Virus record (IMG/VR): IMGVR_UViG_3300043449_001674
Span: 1-35,022 of that record
DNA length: 35,022 bases
Reading direction: 5' to 3' (one strand)
DNA from: a virus
The notes under the pieces are model-generated. The model did not search any database. It worked only from the letters and a program-made list of their open reading frames with translations, and was not told where the DNA came from. Shown here in pieces: positions 12,007-20,196 of the stretch (the first letter of the stretch is position 1; every line of letters begins with the position of its first letter). The position numbers were made by a program, and so were the translations under genes.

Positions 12007-13332
12007 TTATTTTAAATAACTTACTAATACAATGTCTCCTGTTTGTGGAATCGCTCCACTAAGAAAAGTTATTGTTGTTCCGGAAATTGTATAATCATTT
12101 CCTGCTCCAACATTCTGCAATATTCCATTCACAAAAACCATTTCAGTTCCTGATGTTGGAGTGAATGCTAAAACAAATGTTGCATTACTTCCATTAATAG
12201 TTCCTGATGGAATCTCTCTTGTTACATAACTTGAAGATGTTAATACTCCTGTAGTAGAAATTGTTATTGAACCTGCTCCATTACTAATGGAAATTCCTGC
12301 TCCTGCTGATAATGTTGCTTGTGTATATCCTGTTCCATTTCCAATAAGAAGATTTCCATTTGATGGAGTAGATGTTAATCCTGTTCCTCCATTTCCTATT
12401 GGTAAAGTTCCTGAGACAATGTTTGTTCCTCCTGCTAAATTGATTGCTCCAAATGAAGGATTAGAACTTGCTCCTTGATACAACAAAGCTTGTCCATTGG
12501 TAGTTCCTAATGATACGCTTTGCTGCGCTCCTGTTGTTGTTGTTCCTCCAAGCAAAGGCATGAAGGCAGTAGCACTAACTCTTCCTGTTCCTCCTTTGTC
12601 TACTGCAATTGTATTTGCTGACCATGTTCCTGTAGTTATGTTTCCAACAGTTACAATTGAGTTTTGACCAACATAGGTTGATGCAATGTCAATTGCATTT
12701 GCACTAATACTAATCCTGTCAGTAGTTCCTACTGCATCAATTGTATTTCCGGATTTTGTCAATCCATTTCCTGCATCAATTTGTCCTGCTCCACTAAATT
12801 GTGTAAACTGTAATGGAGTAGTGTTTACAGTTATAGGATTATTTGTTACAAGCACAAATCCATTATCAGCATTAGTACTTCCTTCTGTAACAAACAAAAA
12901 CATTCCTGCTGAAATATTTCCTACATCTCCATCAGGTGAACGTAATAGAATAATGTTTCCTCCTGTAATACTCTGAACTTCATAAATACCATTAGCAGGA
13001 TTATTGGTATTTGTTGTACTGCTTGTTCCTGATGTTGCAGGAGCATTCTTTACAAGGATTCTGTTTCCTGCTACAATGGTAACTCCATCAATTGATGTTC
13101 CATTAATCTGAGAAACATAATTAGCAGTTATTGTATATGTTTCAGTTCCTATTGTTGCTGCTCTTGCAGATTCCTTTACAATCAATCCTGATGCAACAGA
13201 ATCAACATAGGCTTTATTTACTCCATCTAAATCAGATGTTGGATAATCTAAATCAGTTATTTTGAAATTAGCAAATGATACACCATTGTTAATTTCTAAC
13301 TGTTGTTTACTTCTAACCTTTGTAACTGCCAT
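12007..13332 (-). CDS. tail fibre protein B
   Basis: A 441-residue fibrous protein. The N-terminus MAVTKVRSKQQLEINNGVSF resembles that of fibre A; then a beta-rich domain with NKAYVDSVASGLIVKESARA, which is common in phage tail proteins; then Gly/Thr/Ser repeats such as GGTGRVSATAFMPLL and GNGGTGLTSTPSNGNLLIGN. The last 50 residues (MVFVNGILQNVGAGNDYTIS and TGDIVLVSYLK) form a domain also found at the end of the next protein. It is six bases from fibre A and probably trimeric. Receptor specificity cannot be read. Confidence 0.8.
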   Translation of the reverse strand: MAVTKVRSKQQLEINNGVSFANFKITDLDYPTSDLDGVNKAYVDSVASGLIVKESARAATIGTETYTITANYVSQINGTSIDGVTIVAGNRILVKNAPATSGTSSTTNTNNPANGIYEVQSITGGNIILLRSPDGDVGNISAGMFLFVTEGSTNADNGFVLVTNNPITVNTTPLQFTQFSGAGQIDAGNGLTKSGNTIDAVGTTDRISISANAIDIASTYVGQNSIVTVGNITTGTWSANTIAVDKGGTGRVSATAFMPLLGGTTTTGAQQSVSLGTTNGQALLYQGASSNPSFGAINLAGGTNIVSGTLPIGNGGTGLTSTPSNGNLLIGNGTGYTQATLSAGAGISISNGAGSITISTTGVLTSSSYVTREIPSGTINGSNATFVLAFTPTSGTEMVFVNGILQNVGAGNDYTISGTTITFLSGAIPQTGDIVLVSYLK

Positions 13333-13335
13333 TGC

Positions 13336-14331
13336 TTATGCTTTGATGTATTCTGCTATTAATAGATCACCGGAATCAGGAGGATAATTGAATTGGAATG
13401 TATTGCTATTTATTACAACATAATCATTTCCTGCTCCAGGCGAAAGCAATAATCCATTCATGTAAACTTTTAATGTTCCTGTTTTAAAGCTTTGTGATGT
13501 AGTATAAATTGTATTTGATGAATTTCTTAATCCTGTAATTGAAGAATCATAATCAATTTTAGATTGATTAAATGGTTTATTCTTCCACAAAGATGTTGAT
13601 GAATCCCATTGTAATATTTCATCATTCTGAATTGATGAGATTAATACATCATGCAATTCATTTAATTCATATCCATTGTAGATTGTATAAACTATTCTTC
13701 CATTATTATTCTGCTTCCTTGTTACATGACCAATGAAGACAGTATGATTAGGCTGAGTAGGAGGAACAATAGTAACTTCTCCTGCCACAGTACTTAACCA
13801 AAGCTTATCACCTACATTATATGCATTAGTGTTTGCATTATAAACTTCTCCTTTTAAAACAATCCATCCAATTGCATCATTAGCAATATCATCATATACT
13901 GCTCCAATTGTTTTTGAACTTGTTGCTTCTGTAGATGCAGAAGCAAGTAATACTTCAGGATGATTTGAACTGCTTGAAGAAGATTTTAAGTAGACAATTT
14001 TTCCTTTGCCTATAGTACTTCCTGTTTTATTTATTACTTCAATCCTTAGTGTTTCAGCTATATCTACTGCTGAATTATCATTGGTATCATAAATGCTTTT
14101 CAGCATATCACCTAATGACAGTCCAGGATAAAAGACATTGTTTGTATTAGAATGCAAAATAGAAAATGCATCTACTCCATTTCCAATTACAAATTCCTGT
14201 GCAACATATGAACCATTTATAAGTTCAGTAATAATGCCTACTTCACCTTCTAACAATAGAGGATCAGAAGCAGTCCATTCTGCTAATGTTCCTCTCCTTA
14301 ATTTTATTTTTATTGTTGCAGTTAATGGCAT
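13336..14331 (-). CDS. tail fibre protein C with hyaluronidase-type N-terminal domain
   Basis: A 331-residue protein. The start TIKIKLRRGTLAEWTASDPL, then LLEGEVGIITELINGSYVAQ, matches the N-terminal domain of many phage tail and major tropism determinant proteins. The middle has GKIVYLKSSSSSSNHPEVLL and GWIVLKGEVYNANTNAYNVG, typical of phage spike domains. The C-terminus (LKVYMNGLLLSPGAGNDYVV and SGDLLIAEYIKA) repeats the end of fibre B. The ATG at 14331 shares bases with the preceding stop (TAATG). Likely a fibre or baseplate spike. Confidence 0.8.
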   Translation of the reverse strand: MPLTATIKIKLRRGTLAEWTASDPLLLEGEVGIITELINGSYVAQEFVIGNGVDAFSILHSNTNNVFYPGLSLGDMLKSIYDTNDNSAVDIAETLRIEVINKTGSTIGKGKIVYLKSSSSSSNHPEVLLASASTEATSSKTIGAVYDDIANDAIGWIVLKGEVYNANTNAYNVGDKLWLSTVAGEVTIVPPTQPNHTVFIGHVTRKQNNNGRIVYTIYNGYELNELHDVLISSIQNDEILQWDSSTSLWKNKPFNQSKIDYDSSITGLRNSSNTIYTTSQSFKTGTLKVYMNGLLLSPGAGNDYVVINSNTFQFNYPPDSGDLLIAEYIKA

Positions 14332-14525
14332 TAATTTCCGTCTATCAGATTAAATCCATTTATTGGTTCATAAACTGTATCAGGCTTTCCTCCATCTATT
14401 AAATCATATAATGGACATTCTCCCCCCCCTCCTGTCAATATACGAACATTTGCAGTTATCTTTTTTCTCAACTGCAAATTTATTACAATCTTTTTGCTAA
14501 CCTTAGCCTGGGCAATATATTTCAT
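14331..14525 (-). CDS. small tail-associated protein with G8 tract
   Basis: A 64-residue protein. The first half is basic and beta-prone (KVSKKIVINLQLRKKITANV); the second is Gly/Asp/Pro-rich (GKPDTVYEPINGFNLIDGN). A run of eight Gs in the coding strand (14422-14429) encodes Gly residues just before Cys37-Pro. It overlaps both neighbours by one to four bases, which supports it as a real gene in the tail module. Function unknown. Confidence 0.65.
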   Translation of the reverse strand: MKYIAQAKVSKKIVINLQLRKKITANVRILTGGGGECPLYDLIDGGKPDTVYEPINGFNLIDGN

Positions 14526-14896
14526 AGAGGAGAAATACCTTCAAAGATTGATGATTGCACAGATTCTAATTCTACTTCTGTAGCAATATTAATCTGAACA
14601 TTATCCTCATATACTCCATTCGGAAGAGCAATCTTTATTTCTACAAAAGAATTTTTAGGAATTGCCTTTAGAGTATCACTTGCTTCTAAATAAACTTTCA
14701 ATACTCCTCCTACTGCATTGGTAACAATAACATCTCCATATCCTTGCTTTGCAATCAATGAGAATTTTCCGAATATTCTTTTTCCTTCTCCATATACACC
14801 AACAAGAATTCCTTCAGCATTAGTAAGATTTATAGGATCACCTGTATCTTTATCAGAAACAGTAATCTCAATTTCATATGTTGCTCCTCTTATCAT
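14522..14896 (-). CDS. putative baseplate/tail beta-sandwich protein
   Basis: A 124-residue all-beta protein: GATYEIEITVSDKDTGDPIN, then AEGILVGVYGEGKRI and NSFVEIKIALPNGVYEDNVQ. The beginning resembles the N-terminal domain of baseplate upper proteins (BppU-type) and other phage structural proteins with immunoglobulin-like folds. It overlaps both neighbours by four bases, consistent with coupled translation of structural genes. Assignment is by pattern only. Confidence 0.6.
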   Translation of the reverse strand: MIRGATYEIEITVSDKDTGDPINLTNAEGILVGVYGEGKRIFGKFSLIAKQGYGDVIVTNAVGGVLKVYLEASDTLKAIPKNSFVEIKIALPNGVYEDNVQINIATEVELESVQSSIFEGISPL

Positions 14897-15306
14897 TTTG
14901 ATTCTATTTCTCCTTCTTGTTTCAAAATGCTTTCACTCCATCTTAATCCGGCTAATCCCCCCCAAAGCAAATAGGATATTGTTCCACAGGCTTTGTTATC
15001 ATCAGGATTATAATATACTTCTGCTCTGCTCAAATAACTGTACATTCTTTTAACTGTTGATAATGTAATGCTCTCTCCTTTGCTTAACTGCTTTGCTCGA
15101 ATTTTCCCAACAGGAGTCGCACATTTATTATTTACCTTATCATTCAGTTCAATTCCTTTCTTAGCATTATTCTTTACTGCATCAGGATAATCAGAGAATG
15201 ATTTCTCATTATTGAATTTAGCATTCATCTTACTTAGCGCAAATGCTGATTCTGCTGAATATCCTTTGCGAATTAAATGCTCAAGATTACGTTCAAAATC
15301 TTTCAT
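14893..15306 (-). CDS. conserved phage protein with CATPVG/WGG domain, function unknown
   Basis: A 137-residue protein. The domain from about residue 39 to 128 has YPDAVKNNAKKGIELND, NNKCATPVGKIRAKQLSKGE, TLSTVKRMYSYLSR and CGTISYLLWGGLAGLRW. I remember this pattern as recurring in many phage proteins, alone or fused to head-morphogenesis proteins, without an established function. Conserved Cys at two sites could bind metal or form contacts. It lies between the connector and baseplate-like genes and overlaps each by four bases, so a virion or assembly role is likely. Confidence 0.6.
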   Translation of the reverse strand: MKDFERNLEHLIRKGYSAESAFALSKMNAKFNNEKSFSDYPDAVKNNAKKGIELNDKVNNKCATPVGKIRAKQLSKGESITLSTVKRMYSYLSRAEVYYNPDDNKACGTISYLLWGGLAGLRWSESILKQEGEIESK

Positions 15307-15842
15307 ATTCTGCTTGCCCCATTTAGCTTGTGAATTCCTTTATCAGGATTTTTTGTAGAAGAATCTCCATATAAAGTATATGTATTAAGATTCTCTTTTA
15401 TAAACTCTATACATTCACGAAGATAATGTGCTGCTTCACTCCTCTTTTCACTTGCTATTGATGTTATCAATTTTGTGTCAGCAAGCTCACTCCATTCTGT
15501 TTTTTTTGATACAACACCAAATGGTGTATCTACTGCATTCTTCCACATCAAATATCTTGCATATGTGAAACAAGCAATTGCAGATTTTAATCCTTGATAT
15601 TTTACAAGATTCCCATTCTTATCAGTATATGTTCCTCCTTCAAGTAGGTTCATATATTTCTCCTCAGTACGATTCAAAAGCAAATCTGTAAATAATGCTG
15701 CACCTAATACAGGCTGAACATCTACATTTTGAGAAGCAATAATATGAGGAAACAACATTGAATCCTCTCTTGCTTGAATTGCAATTTGAGCATAAGGAGT
15801 AATATCTGCTCTGACAATCAATAGATCAATTTGCTCACTCAT
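15303..15842 (-). CDS. head-tail connector/adaptor candidate (possible DUF6712-like)
   Basis: A 179-residue mostly helical protein. Features are VQPVLGAALFTDLLLNRTEE, YQGLKSAIACFTYARYLMWK (about 82-101) and a Gly/Asp-rich middle. This pattern is similar, from memory, to Bacteroidota phage proteins encoded next to the portal, which occupy the position of HK97 gp6-type adaptors. Its start overlaps the portal stop by one base, supporting a connector role. The family assignment is not certain. Confidence 0.6.
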   Translation of the reverse strand: MSEQIDLLIVRADITPYAQIAIQAREDSMLFPHIIASQNVDVQPVLGAALFTDLLLNRTEEKYMNLLEGGTYTDKNGNLVKYQGLKSAIACFTYARYLMWKNAVDTPFGVVSKKTEWSELADTKLITSIASEKRSEAAHYLRECIEFIKENLNTYTLYGDSSTKNPDKGIHKLNGASRI

Positions 15843-17164
15843 TATATTTTCTTTTCAATTGGTAGTGGAGTTCCATTAACTATGCTTACTGATGTTTCAA
15901 AATCAATTCCATAAACTGCAACAAGGAAATTAATCTTCTGCTCTGATGTCATTGATGTATCAGTAATAACTGTTTGCAAGCTTACTAACTTACCTACTTC
16001 CAATGTTTCTGAAATTGGCTTTGTTTGTTTTTCATCAGCTAAACCGGTAAGAGGAACAACAGAGTAATCACCATCAGGAGCAGGATTTCCAAAAGACCAT
16101 CTTGAAAGAATTGGCTTAAAAGAAAACGAAATCTTTTCTCTATCATCAGCAGTCCTTTCATCATAATTTGATTTTGCTTCCTCCCATTCTCTACTCAATC
16201 CAAGTGAACCTGATAAGTGAATTGCATGGAGTGCTAATGGCTGCCCATATGCTCTGATTATATTTTCTCTAACTGTAACTTCAGTTAGTTCATATACCTT
16301 ATCATTATCCTGTTTATCAATCTTAATTAACTCAGGCTTACTGTCAGGAACAGGACATTCAACAACAGCAATCTTATGAGAATTATCTGCTCCTTGAAAA
16401 GAGTTTACAGATGAAATATAATTCTCTCTCTCTCTGTCATCAGCAAATTCTCCAGGGAAAATCCAAAAATAATTAGCCATGAAATCTGTGCTAATTCCTC
16501 TGTATTTCCAAATCTTAATTCCTGCATCAGTTAGAACATCTTCAAACACAGGATCACATACGGCAGGAGGATAAACATTATTTCCTTTTTCACTATAATA
16601 CAACAGATGTCCATTCCATTTATCAAATCCTCCTGCTCTTTCAATCTGCTCATAAATCCTTGATTCATCTTCAGTATAAAAATCTATTTCAATAATCTTT
16701 GTTCTATCAAAAGGCTTTCCCGATTCTCTTGCCCAATCAGGATGAATCTTTGCAGTAAGTACGTTTCCTAAATCATCTGCAATGGAAAGCCTAATGTATT
16801 CAAAAGGAATATGCTTTATTGCAATTGGTTCTAACATTGCATTATAGGAAACATGAATTGCAAATCCTAAATATAATGCTCTGTCGTTACAGATTAATCT
16901 ATGTACATCAGCAAGGCTTTGATTCTTTTCATTGACAATTAACTTCTCAAGTTCATTGTTTTTGAATCCTCTTCCTCTTAGATGTTTAGAAAAAAGATTT
17001 GTGCAAGCAGTAGCAGTTCCGGAACTATTGATTGCATTTCTTACTCTTTGAGGATAAACATTGTCAAGGTCATAAGATTGAATCTGAAATGATTTATCAT
17101 CTCTGAAAATTACTCTCTTCTGAGCAAATGATGGAACTGCTATTCTACTGTTTTTCTCTGCCAT
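15842..17164 (-). CDS. portal protein
   Basis: A 440-residue protein with the general pattern of a siphovirus portal, the dodecameric ring through which DNA is packaged. The N-terminal half has DLDNVYPQRVRNAINSSGTA (about 32-51), RLICNDRALYLGFAIHVSYN and IKHIPFEYIRLSIADDLGN. The central part contains a stem-like helix (RENIIRAYGQPLALHAIHLS) and SREWEEAKSNYDERTADDRE, which is a portal-like motif. It is followed directly by a connector candidate. Unusually, the gene lies after the capsid gene in transcription order. No frameshift is evident. Confidence 0.8.
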   Translation of the reverse strand: MAEKNSRIAVPSFAQKRVIFRDDKSFQIQSYDLDNVYPQRVRNAINSSGTATACTNLFSKHLRGRGFKNNELEKLIVNEKNQSLADVHRLICNDRALYLGFAIHVSYNAMLEPIAIKHIPFEYIRLSIADDLGNVLTAKIHPDWARESGKPFDRTKIIEIDFYTEDESRIYEQIERAGGFDKWNGHLLYYSEKGNNVYPPAVCDPVFEDVLTDAGIKIWKYRGISTDFMANYFWIFPGEFADDRERENYISSVNSFQGADNSHKIAVVECPVPDSKPELIKIDKQDNDKVYELTEVTVRENIIRAYGQPLALHAIHLSGSLGLSREWEEAKSNYDERTADDREKISFSFKPILSRWSFGNPAPDGDYSVVPLTGLADEKQTKPISETLEVGKLVSLQTVITDTSMTSEQKINFLVAVYGIDFETSVSIVNGTPLPIEKKI

Positions 17165-17174
17165 TGTTTTTTAA

Positions 17175-17669
17175 TTAGGCATTTTTCTTTTTCCTTCCTG
17201 CCTTCTTCTTATTCTCTACTACAATAACTTTCTCTTCACTCTCATCAGGATTAATAACAGAATATGTTTCAATTGGCTTTGGTTCGTCCAATTGGTTCAC
17301 AATAAAAACATCTTTGCATGAAGGATTTTCCTTCATTAAAACTTCTGCTATTTCATCTGTGCAATTATATTGAGTTACCATGATACGCAAAGAGGAAGAA
17401 TAAATTCTAATTTTTTCCTTCATTGTGTATTTAGATATTTGATTTGCTTTCATAAGTTGAGTTATATTTTGTGCTTTGTGTTTTTTAACAATCCACATGA
17501 ATTTAATAATTGCTTGTTCTATTTCATCAGCACATCCAACACAAGATGGATATTCATCAAATGTATAGCCATATAGATTTAAAAACTTCTCTCTTACATT
17601 GCTATTTGTGAGAATGGTATATGAATTCAAAAGCTTGCAGAATTCAACAATTTCATCTATATCATACAT
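17175..17669 (-). CDS. hypothetical protein between capsid and portal genes
   Basis: A 164-residue protein. The first 110 residues are helical, with two Cys (SCVGCADEIEQAIIKFMWIV), and end in a variable Pro/Glu-rich section and a basic tail (VENKKKAGRKKKNA) that could bind nucleic acid. No known domain recognised. It follows a terminator (17685-17720) and precedes the portal gene by 10 bases, so it may start a separate transcript. Could be an assembly factor; function unknown. Confidence 0.65.
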   Translation of the reverse strand: MYDIDEIVEFCKLLNSYTILTNSNVREKFLNLYGYTFDEYPSCVGCADEIEQAIIKFMWIVKKHKAQNITQLMKANQISKYTMKEKIRIYSSSLRIMVTQYNCTDEIAEVLMKENPSCKDVFIVNQLDEPKPIETYSVINPDESEEKVIVVENKKKAGRKKKNA

Positions 17670-17684
17670 GATACGAATGTATTA

Positions 17685-17720
17685 AAAAAAGGGAGAGGAA
17701 TATTTCCCTCCCCCTTTTTT
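17685..17720 (-). terminator. intrinsic terminator within the structural region
   Basis: On the minus strand AAAAAAGGGGGAGGG pairs with CCTCTCCCTTTTTT with one mismatch and a short loop; a TTTTTTT tract follows. It lies between the end of the membrane/tail-tube fusion gene (17738) and the next start (17669). It would separate the capsid transcripts from portal expression. Confidence 0.75.
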
Positions 17721-17737
17721 GTTGTTCATTGTTGCAA

Positions 17738-18490
17738 TTAAATCAATCCTTGAACTAATGCATCAGTAGTAGCTAAATCTGTATCAAACAATGCGACAGG
17801 AGGTTTAACTTCACGAGCATATTCTTGAGTTTTCAATTCAATTGAATATGCTCCTAATGTTTCTGCATCAGCAGGATTCCTTTCAATAACTTCTGCTTTC
17901 AGTCCTGTTCCTGCTCCATAAATTTCATACTTACTATTTCCTGTCGAACCTGTATAATTGTTTTCTATAATGCAAACAAAGTTACCATCTTTCATATTCA
18001 GTACTTGTTGCTTTGTAGCAGGATCAATCTTGAAGATTAGAAATTTAACAGAATGCTCGAACTGATTTACATATGTTCCTTTAATCATTGCCATAGTAGG
18101 TTCAGTAGATTGTAACTGTCCTTCTACAGTAAAGAAAGTTTTTGTTGCTACCATTGTAATATCAGTAGCAAGCATAGGATTTGTATTGTCATATGTAATG
18201 GACGCAATGTCAGCTTTGTTTGCAATGTAGAATGTTGCTACTACTCCTGCGCTCAAAGGATCAGTGCAGCTAAGAGTGATTCCTGATGTGATTGCTCCAC
18301 AGGTCATAGCCATTGATTTTTGGTCACGAGGAGAATATCCATATGCAAGAGCAAATGCACCTACAAATGAAATAACTGTTGCAACAGATGACAAGTTAGA
18401 ATCTATTCCTCCTACCAATCCTCCAAACAACAATGCACCAAAGATTGCACTAATCAGTACATAAACGATTTTCAATTTATTTGTTTTCAT
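17738..18490 (-). CDS. two-span membrane segment fused to a tail-tube-like protein
   Basis: A 250-residue protein in two parts. Residues 1-57 contain two hydrophobic stretches, VYVLISAIFGALLFGGLVGG (9-28) and VATVISFVGAFALAYGY (36-52), like a small separate membrane protein. From Met60/Met62 the sequence (MAMTCGAITSGITLSC, then DPLSAGVVATFYIANKADIA) resembles a phage structural protein with beta-rich segments, probably the major tail tube protein. The reading is continuous; alternatively, translation could restart at Met60 or Met62. It follows the capsid gene by 23 bases and ends at a terminator. Confidence 0.65.
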   Translation of the reverse strand: MKTNKLKIVYVLISAIFGALLFGGLVGGIDSNLSSVATVISFVGAFALAYGYSPRDQKSMAMTCGAITSGITLSCTDPLSAGVVATFYIANKADIASITYDNTNPMLATDITMVATKTFFTVEGQLQSTEPTMAMIKGTYVNQFEHSVKFLIFKIDPATKQQVLNMKDGNFVCIIENNYTGSTGNSKYEIYGAGTGLKAEVIERNPADAETLGAYSIELKTQEYAREVKPPVALFDTDLATTDALVQGLI

Positions 18491-18513
18491 CTTTTGTGTT
18501 TTTGTTTTAAGAA

Positions 18514-19605
18514 TTAATAAGCAAGTTGAATCATAGAATCAATACCAATCTTTGCATCAATGGATGCACCAAATTTAGCGTACATCTTCTCATCATCACG
18601 GGAATACCATGAATCCAATTCTCCAAGTGAACCTACTGTTTCTACTCCAAGCAGAAGATTACTTTTAGGAGCAAGCAATACACGATGAGGAAGGACTGAT
18701 TTAACAGGAGTTCCATCATCACCAAAGTAAGCAGAAATCATCCTGTCCCACAATTGCATTGGAACAACATTGATACCATTCCAGGTGAGAGTAGTTAGAC
18801 CATTTTCCTGACGATTATAAGGAAGGTCAATTCCGCTAATGGCTTTGCGCTCCTTCTCCAATTGGTCATAAACAGATTGAGTTACATAATATGACAATTG
18901 ATTTTTCTGCATAGAACGAAGACGAATATCTGCATCGTACCATACTGTATCAAGAGCATTTGATACAACCTGATTTGTTACATCAGTACTACTGAATTTT
19001 TGCAGAGCATAAGATGCAGCACCATTTTTTGTAGTCAATCCTGTAGAAGAGAGACGAGCAGCAGTAGTAGTTACAATATCAAATGCTTGCGCCCAAATAC
19101 CATCCATTGCATTGAAGAATCCTACTTCTCCTCCTGCAAGATTGTTGTTTGTTCCTGCAATAATTCCTGCATCTCCGAACCAAAAGAAACGCTGATAAAC
19201 TTCAGCTACTTGGTCTTGCAATTGCTCTACAATGAAAGCAGCAAGTTCAGTAGATGTGAAATCAGATTTGTTTACTCCTGCACTCAACATCCATTGTGCA
19301 AAGGTATCCATGAATGTTTGATAGCATTCGGCATAACGGTCACCAATATACTTGGGACTCCATGTTTTTTCTACTGTATCAAATCCCCATGTAGAGTTAG
19401 TAGGAGTAGGACAAGCAGTTACTTGTTTTCCACTAAGACCGGAATGACGTTTGAAGATGATTAATTGCTTATCAGCTTTGATTCCTTCTTGGACAGTTAC
19501 CAAAGATGTAAGCACAGGATCAGCGAAAAATCCTTCGAAGAGAGTTTCGCTCATTGATGTCACCTGTTGAGCGGTGAGCGCAGGGAGATTGTTGATTAAT
19601 GACAT
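18514..19605 (-). CDS. major capsid protein, HK97-fold candidate
   Basis: A 363-residue soluble protein following the protease/scaffold gene by 30 bases. Mixed alpha/beta composition, with a long helix (STELAAFIVEQLQDQVAEVY, about 117-136), FKRHSGLSGKQVTACPTPTN, an aromatic-rich region (RFFWFGDAGI) and a C-terminal strand region. It is richer in GC than the neighbouring genes, as often seen for highly expressed capsid genes. The start (MSLINNLPALTAQQVTSMSE) has no signal. Identification rests on gene order, size and pattern; the delta domain is not evident. Confidence 0.75.
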   Translation of the reverse strand: MSLINNLPALTAQQVTSMSETLFEGFFADPVLTSLVTVQEGIKADKQLIIFKRHSGLSGKQVTACPTPTNSTWGFDTVEKTWSPKYIGDRYAECYQTFMDTFAQWMLSAGVNKSDFTSTELAAFIVEQLQDQVAEVYQRFFWFGDAGIIAGTNNNLAGGEVGFFNAMDGIWAQAFDIVTTTAARLSSTGLTTKNGAASYALQKFSSTDVTNQVVSNALDTVWYDADIRLRSMQKNQLSYYVTQSVYDQLEKERKAISGIDLPYNRQENGLTTLTWNGINVVPMQLWDRMISAYFGDDGTPVKSVLPHRVLLAPKSNLLLGVETVGSLGELDSWYSRDDEKMYAKFGASIDAKIGIDSMIQLAY

Positions 19606-19635
19606 ATTATTTCTGTTGTTTTTTTTTAATTTTAA

Positions 19636-20196
19636 TTAGATTGCAAGAGTAGTTTTTCCTTTGGTTTTATTTTGTAGTTCCTTGAAACGGGATTTAACTT
19701 CTTCTACTGACATCTCAGCTTTTACTTCTGAAGATACCTTATTGAACTGAGGAGCATTACTTGGAATGCTTGCATTTACTTTCAATCGCTTGAGATGATT
19801 TGTAATCACTTCAACATTCTTTGCCATTTCAGAATTCTCATTCTGCAATTTAGCATTAGCTTGTTTCAGATTCTCAATCTCTGCTTCAAGAGTAGAAATC
19901 AATTCAGCATGATTTTTTTTCTCTTCTTCATCATCATGCTCCATAGCTGATTCCGGCTTTGCTACTTCTGTAATCTTACCTTCTACAACAATAATTGTTG
20001 TTCCATCAGCAAGTTCAAAAGTTCCTTCAGCAGATTCTCCATTTACCATGACAGAATCTCCAATTGCAATTGTTGCTCCTGCCATTTCAATTTCAAGTTC
20101 AGTTCCATCAGTAGTAGTTACCATTTCAGCAAGTACTACACCATTTGCTTTCAAAGCATTAAATGCTTCTTTGAAAATCTTTCCGATTTTACTCAT
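19636..20196 (-). CDS. nested scaffold protein (internal start at Met186 of the protease)
   Basis: The in-frame ATG at 20196 begins MSKIGKIFKEAFNALKANGV and is preceded by the A-rich AAAACGAAACA, like real starts elsewhere in the window. The product would be 186 residues: a helical N-terminus, an acidic domain and a coiled coil. This matches the lambda C/Nu3 arrangement of a separate scaffold within the protease gene. Internal initiation is inferred. Confidence 0.45.
   Translation of the reverse strand: MSKIGKIFKEAFNALKANGVVLAEMVTTTDGTELEIEMAGATIAIGDSVMVNGESAEGTFELADGTTIIVVEGKITEVAKPESAMEHDDEEEKKNHAELISTLEAEIENLKQANAKLQNENSEMAKNVEVITNHLKRLKVNASIPSNAPQFNKVSSEVKAEMSVEEVKSRFKELQNKTKGKTTLAI

Noticed and set aside
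10609-14331. Diversity-generating retroelement in the fibre genes
   Set aside because: No reverse transcriptase, template/variable repeat pair or C-type lectin domain was found.
14957-14963. G7 tract as a phase-variable site
   Set aside because: It encodes the conserved-looking WGG of the CATPVG/WGG protein, so codon demand is a simpler explanation.
19000-19464. Plus-strand 154-codon open frame opposite the capsid gene
   Set aside because: Ser/Cys-rich shadow of a well-supported structural gene, with no motif or start context.
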